Positions 25,248-35,088 are shown, numbered from the stretch's first letter. The stretch is 37,165 nt of DNA from Hydrogenophilales bacterium CG12_big_fil_rev_8_21_14_0_65_61_21 (GCA_002782005.1 PFGT01000120.1:1-37165), one strand, 5' to 3'. Notes: generated from the sequence alone by a model not told the origin. Translations and numbers: made by a program.

Positions 25248-25903
25248 CGCTCGCAGGTCTTGAAGGCCACTTTGTCACGGACGTAGAAGGGTTCAGCCGT
25301 ATCTGCCGCCGCGCCTTGACCTGAGGCAAAGACGGGCAAGGCCAGTTGTGCGATGGCGCGAGCATGGGGATAGAGATTCGCTTGGACCTTGGCCAACTGT
25401 CCGGCCAGAAGATCGGGATAGGCAGCGAAACCGGTGCCGCAGCCCAACCAGTCGCCAGCATCCGGCAAGGTCAGCTCCGCCGGTTTCAATACCGCCGGCG
25501 CCATCGCCTCGACCATGACCTCGCCTTGTCGACGATAAGCCGCCGCGTAAATCTCGTGCATCCGGGCGTCGATACAGGCAATTATCCGATCCGCACCGGT
25601 CGCATAGGCCATGGCCTCAAGGGTGGCCACTCCGGCGACCGGGATGTCCACACCCAGCGCCAAGCCCTGAGCGACACCGCAGCCGATGCGCAGTCCGGTA
25701 AATGAACCCGGCCCCTTGCCGTAGGCCAGCCCGTCCAGATCGGCCAAACCTAAACCAGCCTCGGACAGCAATGCCCCGATCATCGGCAACAACAGTTCGG
25801 AATGCCGGTTGCCGGCCATCGCCTCGCACACCGACCAGGCGCCATCCAAATACAGCGCGGCCGAGCATAGTTCGGTGGAGGTATCGAATGCCAGTAGTTT
25901 CAA
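25244..25903 (-). CDS. tsaB: tRNA threonylcarbamoyladenosine biosynthesis protein TsaB
   Basis: Partner of TsaD and TsaE in making t6A37 on ANN-decoding tRNAs. The 219 residues show the ASKHA-type N-terminus LLAFDTSTELCSAAL, then NRHSELLLPMIGALL, GLAYGKGPGSFTGLRIG near 60-76, and IPVAGVATLEAMA. The start is TTG at 25903, supported by the conserved MKLLAFDTS beginning; no strong ribosome-binding site is seen. A hairpin lies 16 bases upstream and separates it from the HIRAN gene. Downstream it overlaps rimI by 4 bases, making tsaB-rimI-udg(-lemA) a likely operon. Confidence 0.95.
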   Translation of the reverse strand: MKLLAFDTSTELCSAALYLDGAWSVCEAMAGNRHSELLLPMIGALLSEAGLGLADLDGLAYGKGPGSFTGLRIGCGVAQGLALGVDIPVAGVATLEAMAYATGADRIIACIDARMHEIYAAAYRRQGEVMVEAMAPAVLKPAELTLPDAGDWLGCGTGFAAYPDLLAGQLAKVQANLYPHARAIAQLALPVFASGQGAAADTAEPFYVRDKVAFKTCER

Positions 25904-25918
25904 GGGTCGGGAACAGAA

Positions 25919-25946
25919 AGGTAGAAATCAGGAGTCGATTCTACCT
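25919..25946 (-). terminator. Hairpin between the HIRAN gene and tsaB
   Basis: AGGTAGAA and TTCTACCT are perfect 8-base complements with a 12-base loop, followed on the minus strand by TTCTGTT. It lies 12 bases after the HIRAN stop. The AT-rich stem and imperfect U-run make it a weak or moderate terminator; it also precedes the tsaB TTG by 15 bases. Confidence 0.5.
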
Positions 25947-25957
25947 GTTACCTATGC

Positions 25958-26332
25958 TTAATGGCGGTCATCCACAACCAGGACCTCGAACAGCACCCGC
26001 CGCCAAGGGTTGCGTCCCTTTTGCAGATTGACGATCCGGCCTTCGACCTGGGCGCCGTGATCCATGAGCCGGGCCAGGTCGACATTATCGGCGCGTGGCG
26101 CATAGCCAATCATGGCCCCGCGCCACTCAACACGGACGGCCTGGGCATCGTATGGGTTATCGGGTTCGCGGATCAGTTGCAGGCGGTCGCCCACCTGCAT
26201 GAGCGGAAACAGCGCCCGGCCAGCGTGATACTGGAAGCCTGCCAGGGGTGAGGTTTGCAGGATGACGCGTGACTCAACCTCGGCCCATGCCGACGCCGAC
26301 CAGGCTACCAACAGCCAGACCAGGCGTCGCAT
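25958..26332 (-). CDS. HIRAN domain protein with signal peptide
   Basis: The 124-residue product begins with a signal peptide (about 1-17, MRRLVWLLVAWSASAWA then EVE). The rest is a single HIRAN domain: SPLAGFQYHAGRALFPLMQVGD, the hallmark LIREPDNPYDAQAVRVEWRGAMIGYAPRADNVDLARLMD, and a final basic strand. HIRAN domains in helicases such as HLTF bind DNA 3' ends; stand-alone copies with signal peptides occur in bacteria but their role is unknown. It follows a small secreted-peptide gene by 12 bases and has no clear ribosome-binding site of its own, so the two may be coupled. Confidence 0.8.
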   Translation of the reverse strand: MRRLVWLLVAWSASAWAEVESRVILQTSPLAGFQYHAGRALFPLMQVGDRLQLIREPDNPYDAQAVRVEWRGAMIGYAPRADNVDLARLMDHGAQVEGRIVNLQKGRNPWRRVLFEVLVVDDRH

Positions 26333-26344
26333 GGGCTTATCGAA

Positions 26345-26479
26345 TCAACAACGATCAGGGCTGGCGCCGGGGCCACCACGCGGGCCAGGGGGATTATGGT
26401 CGCGGTCAAAGGCAAATGCCGGACCGGCCAGCAGCGAACTCAACAGCACAAACAGCAACGACTTCGAAAGCTTACGCAT
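26345..26479 (-). CDS. Small secreted Pro/Gly-rich peptide, function unknown
   Basis: A 44-residue product: a clear signal peptide (MRKLSKSLLFVLLSSLLAGP, cut after AFA near residue 23) followed by only 21 residues, FDRDHNPPGPRGGPGASPDR and a final Cys. AAGGAG stands 6 bases before this ATG; the ATG one codon earlier (26482) is only 3 bases from it, so I prefer the second. A longer open frame reaches 26542, but its extra residues look non-coding. No family is recognised. It probably forms a transcript with the HIRAN gene immediately after it. Confidence 0.6.
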   Translation of the reverse strand: MRKLSKSLLFVLLSSLLAGPAFAFDRDHNPPGPRGGPGASPDRC

Positions 26480-26543
26480 CATATTCTCCTTAGATTGACG
26501 TCGCGTCCTGTTCGGCGCTGATGGACAGCCTACCTGGATCAAG

Positions 26544-28505
26544 TTACTCAGCTGATTCCGAAGTGCAAGGAATTGTTTTAGATCGTTTCGTGAAAAACCC
26601 CGTGGCGTCGAGCTGCTTGCGGCTCCGGGTCATGGGTGGCAGCGACTGCCATATCCGCCGGCCATAGGGTTTATCGACCAGGCGCGGGTCGCAGATCATC
26701 AGCACACCGCGATCGCTTTCCCGGCGGATCAGCCGGCCGGCCCCTTGCTTGAGGTTGATGACCGCGTGAGGCAACTGATAGTCGAAAAACGGATTGCCGC
26801 CGGCCCGTTTCATGGCCTCGATACGCGCCGCCAGGACCGGGTCATCGGGCGGCTGGAATGGCAGCCGATCAATCATGACCAACGAGAGAGCCTCGCCGGC
26901 CACGTCGACGCCTTCCCAGAAACTCTGGCTGCCGAGCAACACCGCATTGCCCAGTTCCCGGAAGCGGTTGAGCAGCTCGCTGCGGCTGCCGCTGCCCTGT
27001 AACAGCAGGGGCATGGCCTGACCTTCCGACTGCATCTTTTCCAGCACCAGGCCATAGGCCTCGTTCATCGCCCTGAGCGAGGTAAAGAGCAGGAATGCCC
27101 GGCCGCCGCTGGCCTTGAGCACCGGCCAAACGGCCTCGACCACGGCCCGGGTATAGCCAGGCGAATTAGGATCTGGCATGGCCTCGGGGACGTAGAGCAA
27201 AGCCTGGTTCGGATAATCAAACGGGCTTTCCCAATAGCCTGTTTCCGCATCAGTCAGGCCGATCTGGCCAAGAAAGTGGCTGAAGTCGCCGCGCACCGCC
27301 AGGGTTGCCGAGGTAAAGACCCAGGCACGGCTGTCCTGTTGCAGTTGCCGGGCAAACAGCTCGCCGACGTCAAGCGGCGTGATGTGTAACAGTACTGCGT
27401 GTTGGGTTGCCTCCAGCCAGCGTATCTGCTTCCCATCCCCCGCCGGGTTCAACCAATCGTCGAAGACCGCCTCGGCCTGACGGCAGCGTTCTAGACAACT
27501 CTTCAAGCCTTCCGAGCGTTCCGCCTGGGCGTCCAACAGGCGTTCGAGTTCGGCCATCTCGTTGCGCAACGCTGCCAGCGACTGAGCGAACTCACCCTTT
27601 TGCAGTGCCTGGGCGGCGGGCAGCCGCATCGGCAGCGTGCCCAAAGCGATCCGTACATTGCGCGCCGCCGCATCGGTCTCGGCCGCCTGCTTGGGCAGAT
27701 CAGCGAAGTCGCTGGCCGCCTCGGCCGTCTCCTGCCGAATGTCGCGGGTCAGGTCCACCACCATACCGGTAGTCACTGTCCGGCCAAAGAATAGGCTGGC
27801 GATCTCGGGTAACTGATGAGCCTCGTCGAAGATCACGGCATTACAAGCCGGCAACAGCTCGCCGGCGCCCTCATCCTTGAGCCAGACATCGGCGAAAAAC
27901 AAGTGATGATTAATAACCACCAAGTCGGCCTCCAGCGCCTTCTTGCGGGCCTTGAGCAGGAAGCAGTCCTGGTGGTTCGGACAATCTGCTCCCAGGCAAT
28001 TGTCGCGGGTGGAGGTGGCAAAGGCCCAGGCCAGCGAATTCTCGGGCACTTCCGACAGGGCCATGCGGTCGCCGCTGCTGTCGATCCGTGCGAATTGGGC
28101 AATGCGGCGCAGATGCCGAGCCTGCTCCTGGGTGGTCAGCCGGGCATCAGCCAGCGCCCGCTCCAGGTGATAATGACAAACATAATTGGCCCGACCTTTG
28201 AGCAAGGCCACCTGAATCGGCCGCTTGAGGGCCTTGCGCACGGCCGGGATGTCGCGGTGGAAGAGTTGATCCTGCAAGGTCTTGCTGCCGGTGGACAGGA
28301 TACATTTGCCGCCCGCGAGCATGATGGGAATTAGATACGCCAGCGTCTTGCCAGTGCCGGTGCCCGCCTCCAACACCAATTGCGTGTGCACCTCCAAGGC
28401 GGAAAAAACCCGCCGAGCCATCTCAAGTTGTTGTCCGCGCGGCCGATAATGTGCAATAACGGCCTTGAGCGGACTCGCATCGGAAAAGTATTCGTCCAGG
28501 TCCAT
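26544..28505 (-). CDS. ATP-dependent DNA helicase, YoaA/DinG type (XPD-like Fe-S superfamily 2)
   Basis: A 653-residue helicase, closer in length to E. coli YoaA (about 636) than DinG (716). Walker A is AGTGTGKT at 47-54 and Walker B/DEAH is at 227-230 (VIFDEAHQLPE). Four cysteines at about 110, 170, 175 and 181 have the spacing of the XPD-type [4Fe-4S] domain. Later motifs include VFTSATL, GSQSFWEGVDVAGEAL (motif V), and HAVINLKQGAGRLIRRESDRG (motif VI). Such enzymes unwind 5'-overhang and forked DNA in repair of replication damage. It is transcribed alone, divergent from the hydrolase gene with only about 40 bases between the starts, so the promoters must overlap. Confidence 0.93.
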   Translation of the reverse strand: MDLDEYFSDASPLKAVIAHYRPRGQQLEMARRVFSALEVHTQLVLEAGTGTGKTLAYLIPIMLAGGKCILSTGSKTLQDQLFHRDIPAVRKALKRPIQVALLKGRANYVCHYHLERALADARLTTQEQARHLRRIAQFARIDSSGDRMALSEVPENSLAWAFATSTRDNCLGADCPNHQDCFLLKARKKALEADLVVINHHLFFADVWLKDEGAGELLPACNAVIFDEAHQLPEIASLFFGRTVTTGMVVDLTRDIRQETAEAASDFADLPKQAAETDAAARNVRIALGTLPMRLPAAQALQKGEFAQSLAALRNEMAELERLLDAQAERSEGLKSCLERCRQAEAVFDDWLNPAGDGKQIRWLEATQHAVLLHITPLDVGELFARQLQQDSRAWVFTSATLAVRGDFSHFLGQIGLTDAETGYWESPFDYPNQALLYVPEAMPDPNSPGYTRAVVEAVWPVLKASGGRAFLLFTSLRAMNEAYGLVLEKMQSEGQAMPLLLQGSGSRSELLNRFRELGNAVLLGSQSFWEGVDVAGEALSLVMIDRLPFQPPDDPVLAARIEAMKRAGGNPFFDYQLPHAVINLKQGAGRLIRRESDRGVLMICDPRLVDKPYGRRIWQSLPPMTRSRKQLDATGFFTKRSKTIPCTSESAE

Positions 28506-28546
28506 TGTCCCAGTGTAGCGGATGACCCCTTATGAGAGGAAACAAC

Positions 28547-29386
28547 ATGCCACGATGGTTGGCGATTTTGTTGGCCCTGGCGGTGGCGCAGTTGGCTTTC
28601 GGCAAAGAGGTCACCCTGGAAATGCCTAATCGCCTGATCGCCCGGGCCGATTATCAGATCGGCGCGGCCGACAAACCCGTTGTCCTGATCCTGCATGGTT
28701 TTTTACAAACCCATGATTTTCATACCGCCCACAACATGGCTGACGGCCTGCATGACCTGGGTTATAACGTCCTGGCGCCGACGCTGACCCTGGGCGTGCC
28801 CTATCGAAACCAGTCGCTTGCCTGCGAAGCCATTCATGGCCATAGTCTGGAGGACGACGAGGCCGAGATCGGCGTCTGGCTAGACTGGCTTGAAGCCAGG
28901 CACCAGGGTCCCATCATTCTGCTCGGGCACAGCACCGGCAGCGTCGAATTGCTGGCTTACCTCAGTCAGCACCGAGACCCAAGGATCAAAAAACTGATCG
29001 GCGCCAGCATCATCGAAGGCGCGCTGACCGGCGGCGAACAAGTCCGGAGCGAGATGATCGCCGACCTGAAACAGCGCATAGGGGCAAAAAACAACACCCC
29101 GGTCAGCCACCAGTTTTCCTATTGCAATCGCTACACCAGCACACCGAAGGGTCTGCTTTCCTATCTACGCTGGTCACCCAAACGTATTATCGTCACGGCC
29201 CAAGCAATCGCCACACCGATCACCTTCATCATGGGCGGCGCCGACCAGCGTTTGGCAACCGACTGGATCGCTCAACTGCGCAAGACTGGGAAAAAGATCC
29301 GGGTCATCGAGGGCGCCGGTCATTTTCTCGATGGCCAGTATGAATTCGACCTGCTGGATGTACTCGGTGAAGAGGTCCGCCTTTGA
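28547..29386 (+). CDS. Exported alpha/beta hydrolase, substrate unknown
   Basis: The 279-residue protein starts at the second ATG, 28547, which has GAGAGG 7 bases upstream; the ATG at 28532 overlaps that site. A signal peptide (about 1-19, MPRWLAILLALAVAQLAFG) is followed by an alpha/beta-hydrolase fold. The oxyanion-hole HGF is at 50-52, the nucleophile elbow GHSTG has Ser129, the acid is likely in MGGADQRL, and the catalytic His is in GAGHFLDG. These form a complete triad, so it is probably active, perhaps as an esterase/lipase in the periplasm. It is followed 18 bases later by a diguanylate cyclase, suggesting a two-gene operon. Confidence 0.8.
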   Translation: MPRWLAILLALAVAQLAFGKEVTLEMPNRLIARADYQIGAADKPVVLILHGFLQTHDFHTAHNMADGLHDLGYNVLAPTLTLGVPYRNQSLACEAIHGHSLEDDEAEIGVWLDWLEARHQGPIILLGHSTGSVELLAYLSQHRDPRIKKLIGASIIEGALTGGEQVRSEMIADLKQRIGAKNNTPVSHQFSYCNRYTSTPKGLLSYLRWSPKRIIVTAQAIATPITFIMGGADQRLATDWIAQLRKTGKKIRVIEGAGHFLDGQYEFDLLDVLGEEVRL

Positions 29387-29404
29387 AATGAAGCCGTCAC
29401 AGAC

Positions 29405-30847
29405 ATGAGCCGAACCTATAAGGTCATCCACCTGAGCATCGCTTTCGTCCTGGCGGTCGCCTTGCTGTTGTTGATACTGGGCATCCAGATGTATTTGGAG
29501 GTCCATGCCATACACGACCGCATGGAGCGCGAGCAACTGGCCAATGGACGCCGGGAGATCGCTCAGGCCATCGTCGACGTGGACCGGGACATCAGGGCAC
29601 GCGCCGAGCGTTTGGCGCGCTGGGACGAAGTGCGGCAGCAACTGGCCAACCCCGAATATTATGTCCTCTGGCGCGATGCCCGAATCCGGGCCGACGGTCT
29701 CATGACGCCCACAACCGATAGCATCGGGCTGTATGATCGCAACGGTCACATCCTGGCGCCCGATACTGGGAAAGGCGCGCTGCCGGCCCAACTGCCGTTG
29801 AGTCCGCCGGGTTATTTGGCGCGCAAATCGACCAGCCACGACGACCTGCAATATTTTTTCCCCATCTACGCCGACCCGGATCGGCGTATCTTGATGGGCT
29901 ACGGCGCTTTGGGCTTCGACATCCTGGACGAGCTTAAGCGTGTCCGCCAATTCGACTTCGTCGATCCGGACAGTTTCAGCCTGACGATCTCGGACCATGC
30001 CACGGTCAGCATGGCAAGCCTGGCCAGTCCAGCCCGATTCCAGTCGCCGCCGATGCGCAACCTGGATCGCTTCATGGCCGCCTTCCAGTCCGCCTTGATC
30101 CGACTTACCCTGATCGCCTTGTTTGTTTTGTCACTAGCCACCTTCCTGATTCACCGTTTCATGGTTCGGCCATTACGGCAAATATCCAATGATATCAATG
30201 TCATGCGCGAGGCACCGGGGCTCGCGGCGGAGGGCGGCAAATCCGCTCTTGTCCGTATCGAAGAACTGGACAACGTGCGTAGCTCGTTACGCGATTACCA
30301 AACCAGGGTGAGTGAACTGCAACTGGCGTTGGAGGACTCGAACCGACAGTTATTCGAACAGGCCCATCGCGATGCACTGTCCGGGGCATTCAACCGCCGC
30401 GCTTTCGATAACGACAGTCGGAATCTGGCGGGACGCTCGCCATTAGGCCGCTATACCCTGCTGATGTTCGATTGCGACCATTTCAAGGACATCAACGATC
30501 AGTACGGCCACGCGGCGGGCGATGCTGTCATCGGCGCGCTGGCCGATTGTCTGCAACGGGCCTTGCGCGCCGAGGACCGTCTCTACCGCCTGGGCGGCGA
30601 CGAATTTGCCGCGCTACTTCAAGACACCACACGAGAGCAGGCCGAGGACATCGTTCGACGCTGCCAGGAACAGATCGAAAGACACGATTTCGGCCAATAT
30701 GGGCTGACCATGCCAGTGGTGCTGAGCATCGGCGTCGCACAAGCCGACCCTGACCTGTCTTTCAACGAGGCGCTAAGGCGCGCCGATGCCGCCATGTACC
30801 GCGCCAAGCAGTCAAGCGACCGGAAGGTGGTGTTCTATGCGCCTTAA
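29405..30847 (+). CDS. Membrane diguanylate cyclase with CHASE4-like periplasmic sensor
   Basis: Makes the second messenger c-di-GMP from two GTP. The 480 residues show a first membrane helix (about 9-30) and a periplasmic domain (about 31-225) with RAERLARWDEV, resembling CHASE4. A second helix (about 230-250) is followed by a HAMP-like linker (about 251-305) and a GGDEF domain. The catalytic GGDEF is intact at 397-401, and the product-inhibition I-site RxxD is present at 388-391, five residues upstream. So it should be active and feedback-inhibited. It may respond to an envelope signal; the neighbouring exported hydrolase could act on or produce it, which is speculation. The 3' end is convergent with smc, 20 bases apart. 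Confidence 0.92.
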   Translation: MSRTYKVIHLSIAFVLAVALLLLILGIQMYLEVHAIHDRMEREQLANGRREIAQAIVDVDRDIRARAERLARWDEVRQQLANPEYYVLWRDARIRADGLMTPTTDSIGLYDRNGHILAPDTGKGALPAQLPLSPPGYLARKSTSHDDLQYFFPIYADPDRRILMGYGALGFDILDELKRVRQFDFVDPDSFSLTISDHATVSMASLASPARFQSPPMRNLDRFMAAFQSALIRLTLIALFVLSLATFLIHRFMVRPLRQISNDINVMREAPGLAAEGGKSALVRIEELDNVRSSLRDYQTRVSELQLALEDSNRQLFEQAHRDALSGAFNRRAFDNDSRNLAGRSPLGRYTLLMFDCDHFKDINDQYGHAAGDAVIGALADCLQRALRAEDRLYRLGGDEFAALLQDTTREQAEDIVRRCQEQIERHDFGQYGLTMPVVLSIGVAQADPDLSFNEALRRADAAMYRAKQSSDRKVVFYAP

Positions 30848-30867
30848 AGGTCGCCATCGCCCGGTAA

Positions 30868-33800
30868 TCAGGCGGCCTCGGCCAGCTTGACCGCATCCTC
30901 CACGTCCACCGCCACCGGCCGCGATACGCCCGGCTCGGGCATGGTCACGCCAATCAGGTGAGTGGCCAATTCCATACTGATCCGGTTGTGGGTGATGAAC
31001 ATAAACTGGGTCTGTTCCGACATCCTGGCCACTAGTCGGCAGAGACGTTCGGTGTTGCTGTCGTCGAGCGGCGCGTCAACCTCGTCCAGGATGCAGAACG
31101 GCGCCGGGTTCAGGCTGAAAAAGGCGAATACCAGCGAGATGGCGGTCAAGGCCTTCTCGCCCCCCGAGAGCAGATGGATGGTGCTGTTCTTCTTGCCCGG
31201 CGGCTGGGCCATGACCACCAGGCCAGCGTCGAGTATTTCTTCACCGGTGAGTATCAGTTGCGCCTCGCCGCCACCGAATAGTTCGACGAACAGGCGCCGG
31301 AACGAGGCGCTCACCGTTTCGTAGGTGGCCTTGAGGCGGGCGCGACTCTCGGCATCGATACGCTGAATGGCCTCTTCCAGGGTGGCTGCGGCGGTGGTCA
31401 GGTCAGCCGCCTGAGCATCCAGGTAAGCCTTGCGCTGACTGGCCGTGTCCAGCTCCTCCAGGGCCGCCATATTGACCGCGCCAAGCTCAGTGATCGCACC
31501 GCCTAACCGCTCGATGTCGGCGTTCAGTCCGCTGTCGCGCAGATCGGCGGTGAGCCTTTCGGCCAGCGCGGCCTCGTCCTGTTCCTGCAACTGCTCGGCG
31601 TATTGTTCTTCCTTGAGCCGGGCCTCCTGAAGCTTTAATTCCAGGGCCTGAACATTGGCCCGCAGCGGTTCCAGCTTACGCTCGGTCAGGATGCGGCTCT
31701 GTTCCAGTTCGCGCAGTTTCTGATTCGCCCCTTCCATCGCCTCCCGTACTGCCACCAAGGCGATTTCGGCCGCCTTGCGGCGTTCCAGCGCGGCCAGCAT
31801 CTCGTCCTGAACCACGACCGCATCCTGGCCCTGCAACTGGGCTTGCAGGTCCTGCCCGGCAAGCGTCAGTTCATCCAGCAACCGGTCGGTCTGCAACCGG
31901 CGTTCGGCTAGTGCGTCGAAACGGGTAGCCAGGGTCTTGACCCGGAAACCGGCCTCCTGAGCCTCGCGCTCGTCCCGGCGCAGTCGCTCGCGCAGGGCGG
32001 CCACGGCGGTCTCCTGTTCGCGACGCTCAGCCAGCTCGGTATCCAGGTTTTCCTGGGCGTATTCCTGTTGCAGCTTGGCATCCTGATAACGCGCCTCGGC
32101 CTCCTCACGGGCCATCGCCTCCTCGGCCAGTTGTTCCGCCAATTCGGCCAGATCATCGTCCAGTTGTTGGCGTCGTTCGTCCAGGCGCTTGACCGTCTCG
32201 CTTTCTTTTATAAACGCCATCTGGCGCTGGTGGGCCTCGGCCTGCGCCTGCTCGATCTCAACCTGGGTATCGTCCATCTCGCGGCGGGCGTCCCGCACCT
32301 TCTCGCCGGCCTCTTCGGCCATTTCCCGGACCTCGTCGTGCAGCCGCTCGGCCTCCTTCAGACGCACGCTCATGATTTCGATGTCGCGTGAGCGTTTCAG
32401 TAGGCCCTGATGGCCCTTGTCCGGGGCGTTGTAGGTGATCGCGGCGCGGCCGACCAGATGCCCCTGCGGGGTGGCGATCAGACCACCGGCCGGCAACCGT
32501 TCACGCTGAGCGACGGCTGTGGTGAGGTCGGGCGCGGTAAAGACCAGCGCCAGCCAATCGACCAGCAAACGCTCGGCGTACATATCAACAGTGCGTATAC
32601 GCTCGGCCAGTCTGGGCAGATCAGGCGCCGCCACAGGGCCGACATAAGCCACGCCGCTCGCCAGCGCCAGATCGAAACGGCCCTCTGGCGGCGCGTTCAG
32701 CCAGTCAGGCCGGTTCTCGGCCAAAAGTGCCGACAGCCGTTCGCCCAACGCCGCCTCCACCGCCGCTTCCCAGCCCGGTTCGACCCGGATACCCTGCCAC
32801 AACCGGCGGCACTCATTCAGCCCCTGTCGGGTCAGCCAGGCTTGGCCCTCCTCCTCGCTATCGCTGGCCTGTTCTTGCAGCTTTTTCAAGGCCGACAGCT
32901 CGGCCGCCAGCCGGTGCAGGTCGCGGCTGGATTGGTCGAGTTGTTCGGCGGCATCACGACGGACGCGCTCCAGGGTGGGAAAATCGGCGCGCAGGTCATC
33001 CTGTTGCGTCTTCAGCAATTCAACTTGTTGATTCGCCTCTTCCAGGTCCTGCTGTAAATCGGCCAGGTGTTGCGGCGTGGCATTCCCTAGGGCCGAGCGC
33101 TCCTGGCTAAGTCGGGTCTGGCGAATCTTGACCTGTTCGATGGCCCGCTCGGAATGCTGACGGTGGGTCAGTTCGACCTGGGCCTGGTGTTCGAGGCCGG
33201 CCAACTCGCGCTGGCGCTCGGTATAGCGGTGCTGGGCCGCTGCCAGGACTTGCTCGGCAGCTGGCAGGTTCCGCGCCGATTCCAGCGCCTTATCGGCCAG
33301 GGTCTCGGCTAGTTCGCGGGCAGCCTCGCCATCCATGCGGCATTGTTCGATCTGCTCGGCCAGGGTTTCCTGGTCCAAGCGGGTCTGCTCGGCCCGCTCA
33401 GTAAGTCGTTGCAAATCGTTTTGCAGACGTTCGCGGTTCTCCTTGATGTGGCGCTGTGCCTGTTCCAGCCGGGCCGCCTCGGCACCCTCGGCGTAAAAAT
33501 GCGCCTGGGCCTGATTGACCGCCTCGGTGGCCGAAAACTGCTCCAGTCGGGCGCTCTCCAGCTCGCTTTCCAGGCGCCGCAGCTCGGCCATGGCGGCCTC
33601 GATGTCATTATGGGCGCGGGCCATGTCCTGCACCAGCCGGGCCTGCCGGGCCTGAGCGTCACGCTTGCGCAGCAGCGACAACAAGCCTTCCTTCAGTGTC
33701 TTTTCTTCGTTCAGGGCGAAATAGCGTCGGGCCACCTCGGCTTGACCGGTCAGGCGCTCCAACTGGCCGGCCAGCTCGGCGCGTATGTCATCGACCCGGG

Positions 33801-34374
33801 CCAGGTTTTCATGGCTGTCGCGCAACCGGCTCTCGGCCTCCTTGCGTCGCTCCTTGTACTTGGACACCCCGGCCGCCTCTTCCAGGTAGCCGCGCAGTTC
33901 CTCGGGCTTCGATTCGATGATCCGGGAGATCATGCCCTGCTCGATGATGGCGTAGGCATCGCCGCCCAGACCGGTGCCCAGAAACAGGTCGTAGACATCG
34001 CGGCGCCGAACCTGAATGTTGTTGATGTAATAACTGGAATCACCGGCGCGCGTCAGCATCCGTTTTACTGAAATCTCGGCATATTGCGACCACTGCCCCT
34101 GCGCCCGACCCTCGCTGTTGTCGAACAGCATCTCCACCGAGGCGCGTGATGCCGGCTTACGGTTGGCCGAGCCGTTGAAGATGACGTCCTGCATGGTCGA
34201 ACCGCGCAGTTCCCGCGCCTTGGACTCGCCCAGCACCCAGCGCACGGCGTCGATCACATTGGACTTTCCGCAACCGTTCGGGCCGACAATGCCAGTCAAC
34301 CGCGCGGGCGCAGGAATAGTGACGGGGTCAACGAACGACTTGAAACCGGCTAGATGGATGTGTTTTAGACGCAA
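30868..34374 (-). CDS. smc: Chromosome segregation protein SMC
   Basis: ATPase of the bacterial condensin that compacts and separates chromosomes with ScpA and ScpB. The 1168 residues are full length. Walker A is GPNGCGKS at 31-38, preceded by the canonical N-terminus [17 protein letters not shown]. Two long coiled-coil arms (about 170-500 and 660-1000) flank the hinge (about 510-650). The C-terminal head has the ABC signature [13 protein letters not shown] near 1068-1080 and Walker [14 protein letters not shown] near 1093-1105. The start is TTG at 34374 with no clear ribosome-binding site. It is divergent from queF, 58 bases between starts. Confidence 0.97.
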   Translation of the reverse strand: MRLKHIHLAGFKSFVDPVTIPAPARLTGIVGPNGCGKSNVIDAVRWVLGESKARELRGSTMQDVIFNGSANRKPASRASVEMLFDNSEGRAQGQWSQYAEISVKRMLTRAGDSSYYINNIQVRRRDVYDLFLGTGLGGDAYAIIEQGMISRIIESKPEELRGYLEEAAGVSKYKERRKEAESRLRDSHENLARVDDIRAELAGQLERLTGQAEVARRYFALNEEKTLKEGLLSLLRKRDAQARQARLVQDMARAHNDIEAAMAELRRLESELESARLEQFSATEAVNQAQAHFYAEGAEAARLEQAQRHIKENRERLQNDLQRLTERAEQTRLDQETLAEQIEQCRMDGEAARELAETLADKALESARNLPAAEQVLAAAQHRYTERQRELAGLEHQAQVELTHRQHSERAIEQVKIRQTRLSQERSALGNATPQHLADLQQDLEEANQQVELLKTQQDDLRADFPTLERVRRDAAEQLDQSSRDLHRLAAELSALKKLQEQASDSEEEGQAWLTRQGLNECRRLWQGIRVEPGWEAAVEAALGERLSALLAENRPDWLNAPPEGRFDLALASGVAYVGPVAAPDLPRLAERIRTVDMYAERLLVDWLALVFTAPDLTTAVAQRERLPAGGLIATPQGHLVGRAAITYNAPDKGHQGLLKRSRDIEIMSVRLKEAERLHDEVREMAEEAGEKVRDARREMDDTQVEIEQAQAEAHQRQMAFIKESETVKRLDERRQQLDDDLAELAEQLAEEAMAREEAEARYQDAKLQQEYAQENLDTELAERREQETAVAALRERLRRDEREAQEAGFRVKTLATRFDALAERRLQTDRLLDELTLAGQDLQAQLQGQDAVVVQDEMLAALERRKAAEIALVAVREAMEGANQKLRELEQSRILTERKLEPLRANVQALELKLQEARLKEEQYAEQLQEQDEAALAERLTADLRDSGLNADIERLGGAITELGAVNMAALEELDTASQRKAYLDAQAADLTTAAATLEEAIQRIDAESRARLKATYETVSASFRRLFVELFGGGEAQLILTGEEILDAGLVVMAQPPGKKNSTIHLLSGGEKALTAISLVFAFFSLNPAPFCILDEVDAPLDDSNTERLCRLVARMSEQTQFMFITHNRISMELATHLIGVTMPEPGVSRPVAVDVEDAVKLAEAA

Positions 34375-34393
34375 GGAAAAGGGCTTCGGGTTT

Positions 34394-34399
34394 TATAAT
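34394..34399 (+). promoter_or_regulatory. Candidate -10 element upstream of queF
   Basis: A perfect TATAAT sits 33 bases before the queF ATG in the smc-queF divergent gap. No good -35 lies 16-18 bases upstream, so the match is partial. An activator or weak promoter is possible. Confidence 0.35.
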
Positions 34400-34432
34400 C
34401 TGCGACCGCATTTTAACTGTCCGACCAAAAAC

Positions 34433-34852
34433 ATGCCCAGCCAACCGCAAAAAACCCTGGAAACCTTCGCCAATCCCAACTCCGGGCGGGACTACCAGGT
34501 CCACATCGAGATACCGGAATTTACCTGTCTATGTCCCAAGACCGGCCAACCCGACTTCGCCACCCTGTTTCTGGACTATATCCCGGACCTGAACTGCGTC
34601 GAGTTGAAGAGCCTGAAGCTCTATATCTGGTCCTTCCGTGACGAGGGCCACTTTCACGAGGCGGTGACCAACCGCATCCTGGACGATCTGGTCAAGGCCA
34701 TCGACCCGCGTTTTATGCGCCTGACCGCCAAGTTCTACGTGCGCGGCGGCATCTTCACCAATGTCGTGGCCGAACACCGCAAGACCGGCTGGCAAGCCCA
34801 GCCCAAGGTCGAATTGAGCCAGTTCTCGGTGCAATCGAATACCCGGGGTTAA
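34433..34852 (+). CDS. queF: NADPH-dependent preQ0 reductase QueF (single-domain type)
   Basis: Reduces the nitrile of 7-cyano-7-deazaguanine (preQ0) to preQ1 in queuosine tRNA modification. The open frame extends upstream into smc antisense, but ATG 34433 gives [20 protein letters not shown] and 139 residues, matching the short Bacillus-type QueF rather than the 280-residue E. coli form. The catalytic Cys34 and Asp41 lie in [31 protein letters not shown] holds the substrate Glu and the NADPH-binding helix region. A single gene with its own upstream region. Confidence 0.95.
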   Translation: MPSQPQKTLETFANPNSGRDYQVHIEIPEFTCLCPKTGQPDFATLFLDYIPDLNCVELKSLKLYIWSFRDEGHFHEAVTNRILDDLVKAIDPRFMRLTAKFYVRGGIFTNVVAEHRKTGWQAQPKVELSQFSVQSNTRG

Positions 34853-34967
34853 CGAGCAGGGCATTGGGTCAAGACCGCCTATCACCCGAATTAACCAAAT
34901 CGAACGATTCGTTTAATCCGGACATTGCATGAATTGCCGTTGATGACCGCGTGCAAAGCATTGAAAC

Positions 34968-35042
34968 TGGTGGGCGGTATTGGTATCGAACCAACGACCC
35001 CTTCCGTGTGAAGGAAGTGCTCTACCACTGAGCTAACCGCCC
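34968..35042 (-). tRNA. tRNA-Val (anticodon CAC)
   Basis: The minus strand folds into a complete 75-base cloverleaf including the encoded CCA. The acceptor stem is GGGCGGT with ACCGCCC, the D arm contains TAGCTCAGTGGTAGAGC, and the anticodon stem CTTCC/GGAAG holds the loop TTCACAC (anticodon CAC, reading GUG). The T arm is GTTGGTTCGATACCAAT. The D loop is short. A strong promoter stands directly upstream, and it is divergent from gltX. Confidence 0.95.
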
Positions 35043-35053
35043 GAGAGCGGCGC

Positions 35054-35082
35054 ATTTTAAAGAGCCGGGCCAATCCGGTCAA
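35054..35082 (-). promoter_or_regulatory. Sigma-70 promoter of tRNA-Val
   Basis: On the minus strand TTGACC (35077-35082) and TAAAAT (35054-35059) are separated by exactly 17 bases, 11 bases before the tRNA 5' end. GC-rich bases follow the -10, as in stable-RNA promoters with discriminators. Confidence 0.75.
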
Positions 35083-35088
35083 AGGCTT

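Noticed and set aside
34881-34930. AT-rich partial palindrome downstream of tRNA-Val (CGAA/TTCG core) as a terminator
   Set aside because: The stem is only 4 perfect base pairs and no U-run follows on either strand.
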